Of a DNA stretch of 64,000 nt, positions 24,907-36,190 are shown one piece after another. Source of the stretch: Clitoria ternatea (Eukaryota; Streptophyta; Magnoliopsida; Fabales; Fabaceae); the NCBI GenBank assembly GCA_037962975.1, contig CM075675.1:26910501-26974500 (forward strand). The letters are read 5' to 3'. Both the position numbers and the translations under genes were made by a program. Position 1 is the stretch's first letter; each line of letters starts with the position of its first letter. The notes under the pieces were generated by a model. The model was not told the DNA's origin and did no database searches. It worked only from the letters and a program-made list of their open reading frames with translations.

Positions 24907-27900
24907 GGGAACGACCTTGTGCAAGGTACATGTTTTATAGGAAGCACTCTATTGAATGTATTATATGATTCAGGAGCCACTTACTCTTTCATATCTGAGA
25001 ATTGTGTAAAACATTTAAAGCTTCCTATAACCTCTCTGCCCAATCAGATGATTGTCACAACTGCTGCCAATAAGCCCATTTGCCCTTCTTATATATGTTC
25101 GAAATGCCCACTCAACATCGAAGGGAAAGCTTATCAAGTAGATTTGATATGTTTGCCTTTGATTGATCTAGATATTGTTCTAGGAATGAATTGGCTTGCT
25201 GCCAACCATATTCTGATTGACTGTCATAATAGATCCATTTCTCTCGGGTCTACTACATCACACTGTGATCAAGACATTGATTCTTGTCCTGTTGACTCAG
25301 AAAAGGTAATTCCATCAAAGGAAGTCCAACTATACATGATCCTTACTGAAATTGAAAGTAAGGTCACTCCTCAAATTGATCAAATTCCTGTTGTTCAAGA
25401 ATTCCCAGAAGTTTTTCCTGATGATATACGTGAGCTACCTCCAGAATGAGAAATTGAGTTCAGTATTGATATTATACCGGGCGCGGGACCGATCTCTATT
25501 GCTCCTTACCGAATGTCACCCAAGGAACTCAGTGAACTTAAGGAGCAAATAGAAGAACTTTTAGAAAAAGGAATGATCAGACCAAGTGTCTCACCTTGGG
25601 GAGCACCAGTTCTTCTAGTCAAAAAGAAGGATGGTAGTATGCGGTTATGTGTTGACTATCGTCAGTTGAATAAAGCTACGATCAAGAACCGATACCCTCT
25701 TCCAAGGATTGATGATTTAATGGACCAATTACGAGGAGCCACTATCTTCTCAAAGATTGATCTGTGATCAGGCTATCATCAAATCAGGGTGAAGAAAGAT
25801 GATGTACCCAAAACAGCATTCAGGACACGCTATGGGCACTATGAGTATCTTGTTATGCCCTTTGGAGTTACCAACGCACTTGCAGTCTTCATGGGATACA
25901 TGAATCGGATCTTCCATGAGTACTTGGACAAATTCGTAGTAGTATTCATTGACGACATTCTCGTCTACTCCAAGAGCCATGAGGAACATGAGGAACATCT
26001 CCGAATTGTTCTAAATACTTTACGTGCAAGACAATTGTACGCCAAGTTTTCAAAATGTGAATTCTGGTTGACTGAAGTGAAATTTTTGGGACATGTCATC
26101 TCCAAAGAGGGAATTGCTGTAGATCCTACAAAGGTAGAAGCCGTACTAAATTGGGAACAGCCCAAGAATGTGACAGAAATTCGTAGTTTCCTTGGACTTG
26201 CTGGATACTATCGTCGATTCATCGAGAATTTCTCTCGAATTACAGTACCTTTAACTAGGCTGACTCGTAAAGATCAACCATTTGAATGGACAGACAAATG
26301 TGAAAGCAGTTTTACAGAGTTACGCCAACGACTCACTAGTGCACCAGTCTTGATTTTGCCAGATCCTACCAAGCCATATGAGGTATATTGTGATGCATCA
26401 AGACAAGGACTGGGATGTGTTCTAATGCAAGAAAGAAAGGTTGTTGCTTATGCCTCACGACAGCTAAGATCACATGAAGTTAATTATCCCACACATGATT
26501 TGGAATTAGCTGCAGTTGTGTTTGCCTTGAAAATATGGAGGCACTATTTATATGGCACATATTTTGAAGTCTTCAGTGACCATAAGAGCTTGAAGTATTT
26601 GTTCGACCAGAAAGAGTTGAATATGCGACAATGCAGGTGGATAGAATTCATCAAAGATTATGATTTCGAGCTCCGATATCATCCTGGGAAGGCAAATGTT
26701 GTGGCTGATGCACTCAGTAGAAAGGCTTTACACCTATCATATATGATGACAAAGGAGTTGGAATTGATTGAACAGTTTCACGATTTGAATCTGGCAGTAA
26801 CACCTAAAAGGGGAAGCCTTATGGTTGGAATGTTAAGAATTTCCAATGATTTCCTGGAACAAGTCAAAGAAGCTCAAGCTAATGACCAGGAACTACAAGG
26901 CTTAGCAGAAAAGACAAGAGAAGAAGGCTCAAAATTTAGCAAAGATGAACATGGGGTGATCAGGTATCAACAGAGACTCTGTATTCCAGTCAACACAGAT
27001 CTTAAAAGATCCATCCTGGATGAAGCACACAAAAGTAAATACAGTATCCACCCAGGATCGACCAAAATATATCAGGACTTGAAAAAATTATTCTGGTGGC
27101 AAGGAATGAAAAAGGATATCGCTGAGCATGTGACAGCTTGTCTGATGTGTCAGAAGGTAAAGGCAGAACAACAACGACCAAGTGGAACCCTTCGTCCTTT
27201 GGATATTCCAGAATAGAAATGGGATGAGATTGCTATGGACTTCGTGACTGGATTTCCCAGAACATCAGCTGGATATGATGCCATTTGGGTAATCGTGGAT
27301 CGATTAACAAAGACCGCTCACTTCATTCCTGTCAATATGAAGTATTCCCTAGAGAAACTCACTCAGATCTATATCAAGGAAATCGTACGATTACATGGAA
27401 CACCCACTGCAATTGTGTCTGACAGAGATCCTCGTTTCACATCACAATTTTGGAAGAGCCTACAACAAGCTCTGGGAACTCATCTGAAGTTAAGTTCCGC
27501 ATATCACCCACAGACAGACGGATAATCAGAAAGGACGATCAAAACTCTTGAAGATTTGTTACGTCTTTGTGTCTTAGAACATGGGGGAAGTTGGCAAGAA
27601 TATCTCCCACTTATTGAGTTCACTTACAACAACAGCTATCATGCTAGCATCGGAATGGCCCCTTATGAGGCTTTGTATGGAAGAAAATGCCGTACACCTT
27701 TATGTTGGTATGAAACTGGTGAGAAAACAATAATTGGACCAGAGATTGTTCAGAAGACAACAGAACAAGTTCAGAGGATTCAAATGGCAATGAAGGCTTC
27801 GCAAGATAGACAAAAGAGTTACTACGACAAACGTCAGAAGCCATTGGAGTTTGAGGAGGGAGATCATGTTTTTCTCAAAGTTACCCCTACCACTGGAGTA

Positions 27901-28272
27901 GGAAGAGCTTTGAAGGCCAAGAAGTTAAGCCCCAGATACGTAGGACCCTATCAGATTCTACAAAAGATAGGAACTCATGCCTACCGTATTGCTCTGCCAC
28001 CCGAGCTAACAAACCTTCACAATGTCTTTCATGTCTCCCAGTTCCGTAAATATGTGCCAAGCCCTGATCATGTCCTGAGACCAGATCAGTTTATTCTGAA
28101 GGAAAATCTCACCTATGAAGTATCGCCAGTAAAGATTGTTGACCGACGTCTCAAACAGTTAAGAGGCAAGGAAATCCCTTTGGTCAAGGTAGTTTGGAGT
28201 CAGACAGATGATGGGGATGCTACTTGGGAAATTAAGGAGAAAATGAGAGAATTGTACCCTCAATTGTTTTAA
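24907..28272 (+). pseudogene. Tek-2 pol: protease, RT, RNase H, integrase, chromodomain
   Basis: A single frame with four internal stops: TGA 25447-25449, TGA 25765-25767 (in RT), TAG 27214-27216 (before the integrase core) and TAA 27523-27525 (in the DGQSER block). Domains: protease LYDSGA (about 24961-24978); RT with SPWGAPVLLVKKKDG and FIDD (25945-25956); RNase H YCDAS and DALSRK; integrase zinc finger (CLMCQKVK), SDRDPRF, and E after QTDG; the C-terminal GPY-like RYVGPYQIL; and a chromodomain ending ATWEIKEKMRELYPQLF. Each stop is one transition from the family residue: CGA to TGA, TGG to TAG or CAA to TAA. Confidence 0.92.
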
Positions 28273-28295
28273 CTTTGAATTTCGGGACGAAATTC

Positions 28296-28312
28296 CTAAA
28301 AGGGGAGGAGAA
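28296..28312 (+). promoter_or_regulatory. Polypurine tract of Tek-2
   Basis: AAAAGGGGAGGAGAA ends at the 3' LTR start, preceded by GGGACGAAATTCC, the chromovirus signature. Confidence 0.85.
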
Positions 28313-28451
28313 TGTAACATCCCTGTTTTTAGAAACAGTTTTACCCTTGTAATTTTTGAAGTATGGAAGTTTTGTAAGTGATAATAAGTAAATAAGGGAC
28401 TCTAGTCAAGAATTGATAATCTAATCCTATATCTAACACTAATTTAGTAAA
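28313..28451 (+). repeat. 3' LTR of Tek-2, segment 1
   Basis: Matches the first 145 bp of the 5' LTR (one 6-bp gap). It is cut at GTAAA, where Tat-2 is inserted. Confidence 0.92.
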
Positions 28452-29181
28452 TGATCCAGTCTCAATACCGGTATCCGATCTGCTATACATATTTCAACGT
28501 CTTTGACAAGACATCTACGTGTAACCGGTGTCATCGGTATACATCCGAACTGTAATTCCGTATCAGGCGTTCTTCCTATACCGGTTGTTCAGGATAACAC
28601 CATGACATCGGATAATACACACGTCACTGTGCAAAAGACAAGGATTGTTGCTACAGGGATTGATCAATAATTCCCTGCACTACGAGCCAAATTCTGCTCA
28701 CGGGAATGGTCAACTTGTTCCCTAATCCTAGTCTACATTCTCTATGCTCAATATAAAATAGCCACTTGACCCAATCATGCAGGTAAGTGCGCAATATAAT
28801 ATTGCTAATGGGAGTTGGTGGTTCCCCACCAATGAGTCCTCGTTAATCGAGCCAATCAGGTATATGAACTCACTTCATGATTGAAGTGAGGGATCTTCAG
28901 CTCATTTTTTATGACTGATTACTCTCTGAATACATTCCTGATTTGGAATATAATCACTGACTTGAGCGTCGGAGAATCTTTGCAGGTGACACCACCATCC
29001 GCCCACTTCAACGCGTTAGGTCGGTGTGAAGGATCTCCAGAACGCCCAATCCGCTCTCCTCACTCAAGGACAACGGATACCTACACCGGATACACATACA
29101 TCCGGTCTTCTATACAGTATTTACATACTATTCATGACTGGACTGAGTCTGGATCTCTAGACCCCGGTTCAGGACAGATCA
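28452..29181 (+). repeat. 5' LTR of Tat-2
   Basis: 730 bp, TGATCCAGTCTCAATACC...CAGGACAGATCA. TATA box TATAAAATA at 28752-28760. Equal in length to the 3' copy. Confidence 0.94.
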
Positions 29182-29203
29182 TTGGCACGCCCAGTGGGAC
29201 CCG
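29182..29203 (+). promoter_or_regulatory. Primer binding site of Tat-2 (tRNA not assigned)
   Basis: TTGGCACGCCCAGTGGGAC directly follows the LTR. Tat-1 has TTGGCACGCCCGGTGGGAC on the minus strand at 62988-62970. The position and TGG start fit a primer site, but I could not match it with confidence to a specific tRNA. Confidence 0.65.
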
Positions 29204-29246
29204 ATAAAGTTATTCCCATATCCTTTGACAGAGCAGGTAATCCACA

Positions 29247-30757
29247 ATGGAAGGCGAAGCACAAGACTTCATGGAGAATCAAGCTGAAGGCAGAACCAAT
29301 CCTAACGCCTTCAGAAAACTTAACTTTGATTCTCATGGGGGCAGCTCAAAGAAGATAGTAACAGTTTCTGATCCTGATCCTCGCGATGAGTTGATCAGAC
29401 AACTTCAGAGAGAACTCGCTGAATTACGAAAAGAAAAAAGGCAAAGTGAGGATAAAGAATCATCTCGCACGTGAAATACTCCCCACACAACTGATGGTGA
29501 AAAGTCCACCACTCTTCAGTACTCAAATATCCCTACATTTGAGGGGGGAGAACAGACTCGCGATTCTGAGGATGCAGCTTCCCGAAGGAAGAGAGATTCA
29601 ACAACAGCACCCCCATTGTCTTACAATCTGAAGGTTCCTTTTTCAAGGAGACTTATGGGCATTAGCATCCCCAAGCACCTTCAAACTACTCAACCACTTT
29701 CCATCAGAAAGTATAATGGTGAAACTGATCCAACTAAGCACCTTGATGCTTATGTGTTTGAAGCCATGTACTTGGGGGCTGATGAAGACGTGATGTGCCG
29801 AATGTTCCCTCGAACATTGTCTGAGGAGGCCCTCGGGTGGTTTAAAGGCCTGCCTTCTGGATCCATAGATTCTTGGACGGAAATGGCAGCTGCCTTTGAA
29901 ACCCACTTTGTCATCTCCAGAGACGTACCCAAGACATCTCGTACCTTGGCTCAGATTAAGCAAGGTGAAACAGAGGGCTTAAAAGATTTTTTGAAGAGGT
30001 TTTATAAGGAGGCAGCCCTGGTTCCTAACCTCACAGAATCTATCAAGCTGCATATCGTTATTAAGGCATTGCAGCCAGGATCAGCTTTCGCTCTTTCATT
30101 AGCCAAGAGCCCTCCAGCAACTTTTGAGGAGTTCAGGAAAAAGCCTCAAAGTACGTGAGCATAGAGATGTACTTGGAGGCAATGGCTGCAAAGAAAAAGC
30201 CACCAACACCATCTCCCCAAACCCAGAAGGGTAAGGAGAAGACGAGGTCAGAACGCATGGAGAGGCCATTCACCAATCCTAAGGTTAATAACCACCCTCC
30301 TCGACCTCGAGAAAGGCATGTCAATTCCTTTAGCCATTATGCACAGTTATCTGCTAGACCATCTTAGATTTTGAGAGAGGTCGGATGGCCAGTTTTCAGC
30401 ACATATGGCATCAGGAGACCAGCCCCTATGAAAAGACCAGGAAATTCCCGTAAGTACTGCGATTTTCATGAACAAAATGGTCATTCCACTGATGAATGCC
30501 AAGCTCTAAAGAACGCGGTTGAGACGCTAATTAGAGAGGGCAAATTGAAGCAGTACCTGTTCAAAGAAAAATCTCTTGACAGGGTAGAACGGAATGAGAA
30601 GAGAGAAAGAGATCCAGACGACGGGGATGACAACAATGGAAATCCAGTCTGAAAGTTCTCTGCTGTAGAAAAGCAAAAAGGTGCGATGACTGATAATGCA
30701 GCGTAAAGAGACAGTCTGCCCCAGCAACAACGTCAAGGCCGACGTGAAGTTATTGAC
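29247..30757 (+). pseudogene. Tat-2 gag
   Basis: ATG 29247 (MEGEAQDF, aligned with MEGDGRDF of Tat-1). The gag core includes VPFSRRLMGISIPKHLQTTQ, YNGETDPTKHLDAY and MCRMFPRTLSEEALGWF. The Tat-type zinc knuckle YCDFHEQNGHSTDEC (C-x2-H-x4-H-x4-C) is at about 30455-30500. Lesions: a TGA near 29472 (probably from CGA); a one-base shift in an A-run at about 30135-30145, just after ATFEEF; a TAG near 30365; and stops near 30650 and 30703. Tat-1 also breaks immediately after the same EEF residues, so the two gag genes failed at nearly the same place independently. Confidence 0.85.
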
Positions 30758-33700
30758 ATGATTGCTGGAGGATTTGCTGGAGGAGGAGCTTCAATTACAG
30801 CCCATAAGAATCATCACAGAATGATTCTATCTGTGCAAGGGAAAGTCAAAGACAATCGCCCTTACAGAGGAGGGATTGAGGCTCCCATAATCTCTTTCTC
30901 CGATGAGGATTTTGGCCCAACTATTCCTGGTGGTGACGACGCTGTAGTCATCACTGCAGTGATAGCCAACAAGGACGTCCGAAGAATCCTTGTTGACCAG
31001 GGAAGTTCCTGCGATATTATTTTCTATAATTGCTTTGAAAGAATGGGTTTTAAAGACTCAGACTTACAACCCTATACGCAGGAACTAACAGCTTTCAACG
31101 GTGCAAAGCAACCAACTAAAGGGTATCTTGACACCCTTATCTCGTTTGAAGGTGAGCCAGGGGCCAGAACGGTCAAATCCTGAGTGCTGGTGATTGATGT
31201 CAAATCACCATTTAACGGCATCATAGGCCGCCCTACTCTAAATACAATGGAGGCAGTTGTGTCAACCCCACATCTCCTTATCAAGTTCATTGATAAGGAT
31301 AATGCTGTTTCATCAATCCGGGGTGATCAAGAGATGGCTAGGTACTGTTATAACCTCAGCCTCAACATGACGAAGCTGGACGCCTCCAATAAAAAGAGGA
31401 AACTCAATGATGCTGGAGCAGCTGCTGGATCTGTAAGCCTTGTCGACCTGGACCCTAGGGCGGATTTGAACATTGATCCGCTCAACCCGTTAAAGCCCAC
31501 ACCGAATGGAAGTTCCAGGGACATCGTCTTGGGAGATTCTCCAGAAAAGATCACCCATATCAACGACAAGCTAGATACAGAAATGGAGCAACGACTACTA
31601 ATGCTCCTGCAAGAGTTTAAAGATCTCTTTGCGTGGACTGCAGCCGATATGCCAGGCATAGACCCTGAATTCTGCTGTCATAAATTATCCGTTTATCCAG
31701 AGACGAAACCGGTGGCCCAAAAGAAAAGACGATTGGGCCCAGAGAAACAAAAGGCAGCTTGCCAGCAAACTGAGGAGTTGCTGAAGGCCGGATTTATCAA
31801 GGAAATCCGGTATTCCTCTTGGCTTTCGAATATGGTGATGGTCCATAAATCCAATGGTAAATGGAGAATGTACATTGACTACGTGGACCTCAACCGCTGC
31901 TGTCCAAAAGATCCTTATCCTCTTCCTAATATAGATCGGATGGTGGATGATTCCTCTGGTTATCAATACCTGAGCTTCATGGACGCTTATTCAGGTTACA
32001 ACCAAATTCCAATGTGCGAAGAGGATCAAGAAAAGACAGCTTTCATAAATGATCGTGGTGTCTTTTGTTATAAAGTCATGCCCTTTGGCCTGAAAAACGC
32101 TGGGGCAATGTATCAGCGCATGATCAACAAGGTTTTCGAAGGCATGCACACCAAACTTGTTGAAGTATACATTGACGATATAATAGCAAAGACACCGGTT
32201 GATGGCGATCATGTTGAAGATTTACGCCAAGTGTTCACCCGTTTGAGAAAATTTAACATGAGGCTGAACCCAATGAAATGCACATTTGCTGTCCCTGCTG
32301 GGAAATTCTTGGGATTCATGTTAACTCAAGGAGGTATTGAAGCCAATCCAGGGAAATGCCAAACGATTCTAAACATGCAGAGTCCAAAGAATCTCAGAGA
32401 AGTCCAATCCCTGAATGGCAAGGTAGCAGCTTTGGCACGATTCATGCCAAAGATGGCTCACAGGTCGCTCCCCCTGTATAGGATACTGAAAAAGTCCAAG
32501 AAATTTAAGTGGGGACAGGAACAAGAAAAAGCTTTCCAAGAGCTTAAGGAGGTGTTGTCCAAACCTCCCATTCTCACGAAGCCTGACCCTGAAGATACAC
32601 TCATTCTGTACTTGGCTATTTCAGATGAAGCTTTGGGCATTGCCTTGATAAAAGAAACTCCTGATGGATAGAGACCGGTCTACTTCACTAGCAAAACCTT
32701 GCAAGGTGCTGAGATCCGGTATCAAAAAATCGAAAAGGCCACCCTCGCTGTTGTTTGGGCCTCTCGACGGCTGCGTCCGTACTTTCACACCTATCCAATC
32801 ATAGTGAGAACGGATTTGCCACTCTGTTCTGTCTTAATCAAGCCCGATCTCGCTGGGAGGATGATCAAATGGTCTATTGAACTATCTGAGTTTGATATAT
32901 CCTATGAACCTCGAAGTGCTATTAAAGCTCAAGTCTTGGCTGATTTTATTGTGGAAATGACAGGGACTGATCCAGATTCCCTTCGTGTCCATTGGACCAT
33001 TTACGTTGATGGTTCATCGAACCAAAGAGGCTCTGGAGCGGGTGTAGTTCTAGAAAGTGACGACAGAGTACACCTGGAAATCTCCCTTCATTTCAATTTC
33101 AAAACATCCAACAACCAAGCTGAGTACGAGGCTTGTTTGGCCGGACTGAGAGCTGCAATTGACATCGGAGCTTCTGAGGCGTGCTTTGCAGTGATTCACA
33201 ACTGGTGATTTCACAAATCTTAGGAGATTATCAGGCTCGTGAACCTCAACTCCAATTATACTTGAACTGTGTCAACGAGTTGAGAGAGAAATTCTCAAAA
33301 ATGGAATTCAAACATGTTCCACGCGAAGAGAATACTAGAGCGGATATACTCCCCAGATTAGCAAGCACCAAGCGACCAGGTAGTACTACTACGCTGGTTC
33401 AAAGCACACTAACGTCGCCCAGCATTCCTCTTTTCCCTTCTCTAAATGCCATAATGACGAACTCTCTTTATGGAGATACATGGATGGCCCCCTACATCCG
33501 TTATTTGGCCGATGGACAGCTGCCTACGGATGAGAAGGAAAAAACGAGGATAAGGAGGGAATTACCATACTTCACTATGATTGATGGTAATCTTTACAGA
33601 AGGGCGCTCTCTGTGCCCTATTTGATTTGTCTCAAGGAGAATGAGGTGCAAGACGTAATGGAGGAAGTGCATGGAGGACAATGTGGACACCACGCCGGAG

Positions 33701-34716
33701 GAAAAAGCTTAATGCGAAAAATCCTCAGGGCTGGATACTGGTGGCCCACGATGAAGCAGGACTCCATTGACTTCGTTAAAAAATGCGATGCTTGCAAAAA
33801 ATTCTCCAATCTTCACCACACACCGGCGGAAGAACTCTTCACATTCGCTGTTCCATGGCCCTTCTACCAATGGGGATTGGATATTCTGGGCCCCTTTCCA
33901 ACTGCTCCTGGGGGCATCAAATATCTCATTGTAGGGGTCGACTATTTCACTAAGTGGATAGAAGCAGAGCCGGTGGTACATATTACTTCAGCCCGAACTC
34001 GTCGTTTCATGTATGAAAACATTATAACACGGTTCGGGGTCCCAGCACGGATTATCACAGATAATGGCACCCAATTCACGGATAGAAAATTCACAGATTT
34101 ACTCGAAGGGTTAGGAATAACCCAGATATTCTCATCCGTTGAACATCCCCAAACCAACGGCCAAGCTGAAGTGGCCAACAGGGAAGTGCTGAAAGGACTA
34201 AAGAAACGCCTTGGTGAAGCCAAGGGCGGATGGACAGACCAGTTATGCCACGTTCTGTGGGCATACCGGACAACGCCTCATTCATCTACTAATGAATCCC
34301 CATATCGCCTGACATACGGGGTAGAGGCAATGATACCCGTGGAACTACAGATTGCTTCCACAAGGGTCAAATACTTCTCTGAAGCGTCTAATAATGCTAA
34401 TTTGGCATCAGAAATGGATGTCATACAAGAACTCAGAGAAGATGCATTTGTCAGGGACCAAGCTATCAAAGCCAAAGTTGCTCTCCGATACAACAAGCGA
34501 GTTCAATCAAGGACTTTTAACGTCGGAGATTTGGTTTTGAGGAAAGCAAGTATAGGGAACAAATTTGCTCATCAAGGCAAACTAGCCCCAAACTGGGAAG
34601 GCCCATACAGGGTATCCGAGGTTACTGGCAAAGGCTCTTACCGCCTTGAGAACCTTGATGGCACTCCAATCCGAAACAAGTGGAACACCCAAAACTTGCG
34701 CATCTACTATAGCTAG
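30758..34716 (+). pseudogene. Tat-2 pol: protease, RT, RNase H, archaeal-type RNase H, integrase
   Basis: Protease motif VDQGSSCDI (Asp codon 30995-30997). RT has FMDAYSGYNQIPM and YIDD (32168-32179). Ty3 RNase H spans about 32590-32900, and a second RNase H starts WTIYVDGSSN (about 32995) with FKTSNNQAEYEA, diagnostic of the Tat lineage. Integrase: HHAGGKSL... CDACKKF zinc finger, DILGPFP, ITDNGTQF and the QAEVANRE glutamate. It ends LRIYYS with TAG at 34714-34716. Lesions: TGA at 31181-31183; TAG at 32669-32671; and a frameshift at about 33180 inside the second RNase H. The integrase segment (33181-34716) is open for 511 codons. Confidence 0.92.
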
Positions 34717-35040
34717 CTGTTGGAACAATACACATTCTCCTATCCTCATTTTTGGTTGAATACTGGAGAAATTATTTTCCAGCTACGCTTTTATTGTAAT
34801 TCTTATTTTTGATTTAATAAGAATCTCTCATAACAATTTAACTCTTTCGAGTTTTTCTTATGCTGTGATTTACAGTTTATCCGGTGTACAGAAACATATT
34901 CAGGACGGATGATCTCAGCTACTTGTTCTGTAGTTGACGATGTAACTCCTCGAATATGTGCAACACACAAGAGCATACTCAGGACGGATGATCTCAATTA
35001 CCCATTCTGTAATTGACGATGTAACTCCTCGAGTGTGTCT
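34717..35040 (+). repeat. Hairpin cluster I of Tat-2
   Basis: Two units of the form GGACGGATGATC - stem - loop - stem - GACGATGTAACTCC. Unit 1 (34894-34959) has inner stem TCAGCTAC/GTAGTTGA and outer stem ACATATTC/GAATATGT. Unit 2 (34974-35037) has inner stem TCAATTAC/GTAATTGA. Both have a 7-nt loop ending ATTCT or GTTCT. The cluster lies between the pol stop and the 3' end of aORF-C. Confidence 0.85.
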
Positions 35041-35580
35041 AATTGATTGAAGGCCCAGATTGTAGGATTAAACCGAACTCTGGGTACGGTTAGTAAGTTT
35101 GGCTGAACACCGGTGAAGGCTCGGATTGTAGGATTAAACCGAACTCTGAGTACGACTAGTAGGTTTGGCCGAACGTCGGGGAAGACCTGAGTTGTAGGAT
35201 TAAACTGAACCTCAGGACATGGGTTGTAGGGCTGGTCCTTTTTCAAGGCCACAAACCGAACCCCATGCGAAGGCTTGGGCGCAGTAGGCTGGTTCTTCTT
35301 CAAGACCACGCTGAACCCCAAGTAACGGGCGCAGTAGGTTCAGGATTAGCCCTGACCTGAACCCCGTGTTGAAGGCTCAGATTGTAGGATTAAACCAAAC
35401 TCTGAGTACGACTAGTAGGATTAACCGAACGTCGGTGAGGAATCGTCATTGGGTAAAACCAAAAGACCGATTGAAGAACGGTTAGTAGGATTAAACCGAA
35501 CGCCAAATACGACGTGGATTGTAGGATCAAACCGAACTCCAAACACAACAAGTAAGTTATACTGAACTCCAAATTAATAC
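35041..35580 (+). repeat. Tandem repeats in the pol/aORF-C spacer
   Basis: About six diverged copies of a unit of about 60 bp containing TTGTAGGATTAAACCGAACT. Inserted among them are AAACCGAACCCCATG and GCGCAGTAGG segments that are also found, reverse-complemented, in the matching spacer of Tat-1 (56760-57140). Small open frames across it are repeat by-products. Confidence 0.8.
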
Positions 35581-36190
35581 TTTCTGGTGAAGTTCTTTAT
35601 TTGGAAGTTTTATAGCTTCGAATTTTGACTCATCAATTCCGACACAAAAATAATTCACTCGGGTATGCCACAATCTGAGGCATATTCACCCGAAACCTCT
35701 CAGTCGGAAATATTTGAAGAGGAATTTCTATTTTAAATCCTCATTCTCAAGAACTCTCACGTGAAAGTCTCACTCAGAGTTTGTTCAAAGTACTGATCAC
35801 CCAATGACACTGGGGGACAACATCAACGGTATAACGAATATCTTGAGGAATGAACTCTCGATGAAACGATCTCACAATCATTCCCCTTAAGTCGATCTCG
35901 TGATGATGATATGTTCCCTCACAAGCGGTGATCTTATTATGAAATTCATCTCGCATGTATAAGACCGGTATGGAGATTGTATTTTATAATCCGATCTTCA
36001 TTACTTAAATCCGGAATGATACAATACACATGCAATCCCTATATTAGAGTTATTTTTCACTAAACAGGAATGGAGATAAAAAACTCTTTTATTGATTTAA
36101 TGAGAATTACAATTCGTGTAATAATCCGGAGCTGATCCCGGAACACAGCGAATTCGAATCAATAAAATAAAAAAGGAAACAGGGAAGGCG
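35581..36190. other. Spacer before the 3' end of aORF-C
   Basis: No gene. The section next to the stop codon is probably the 3' untranslated region of aORF-C; no specific signal was assigned. Confidence 0.5.
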
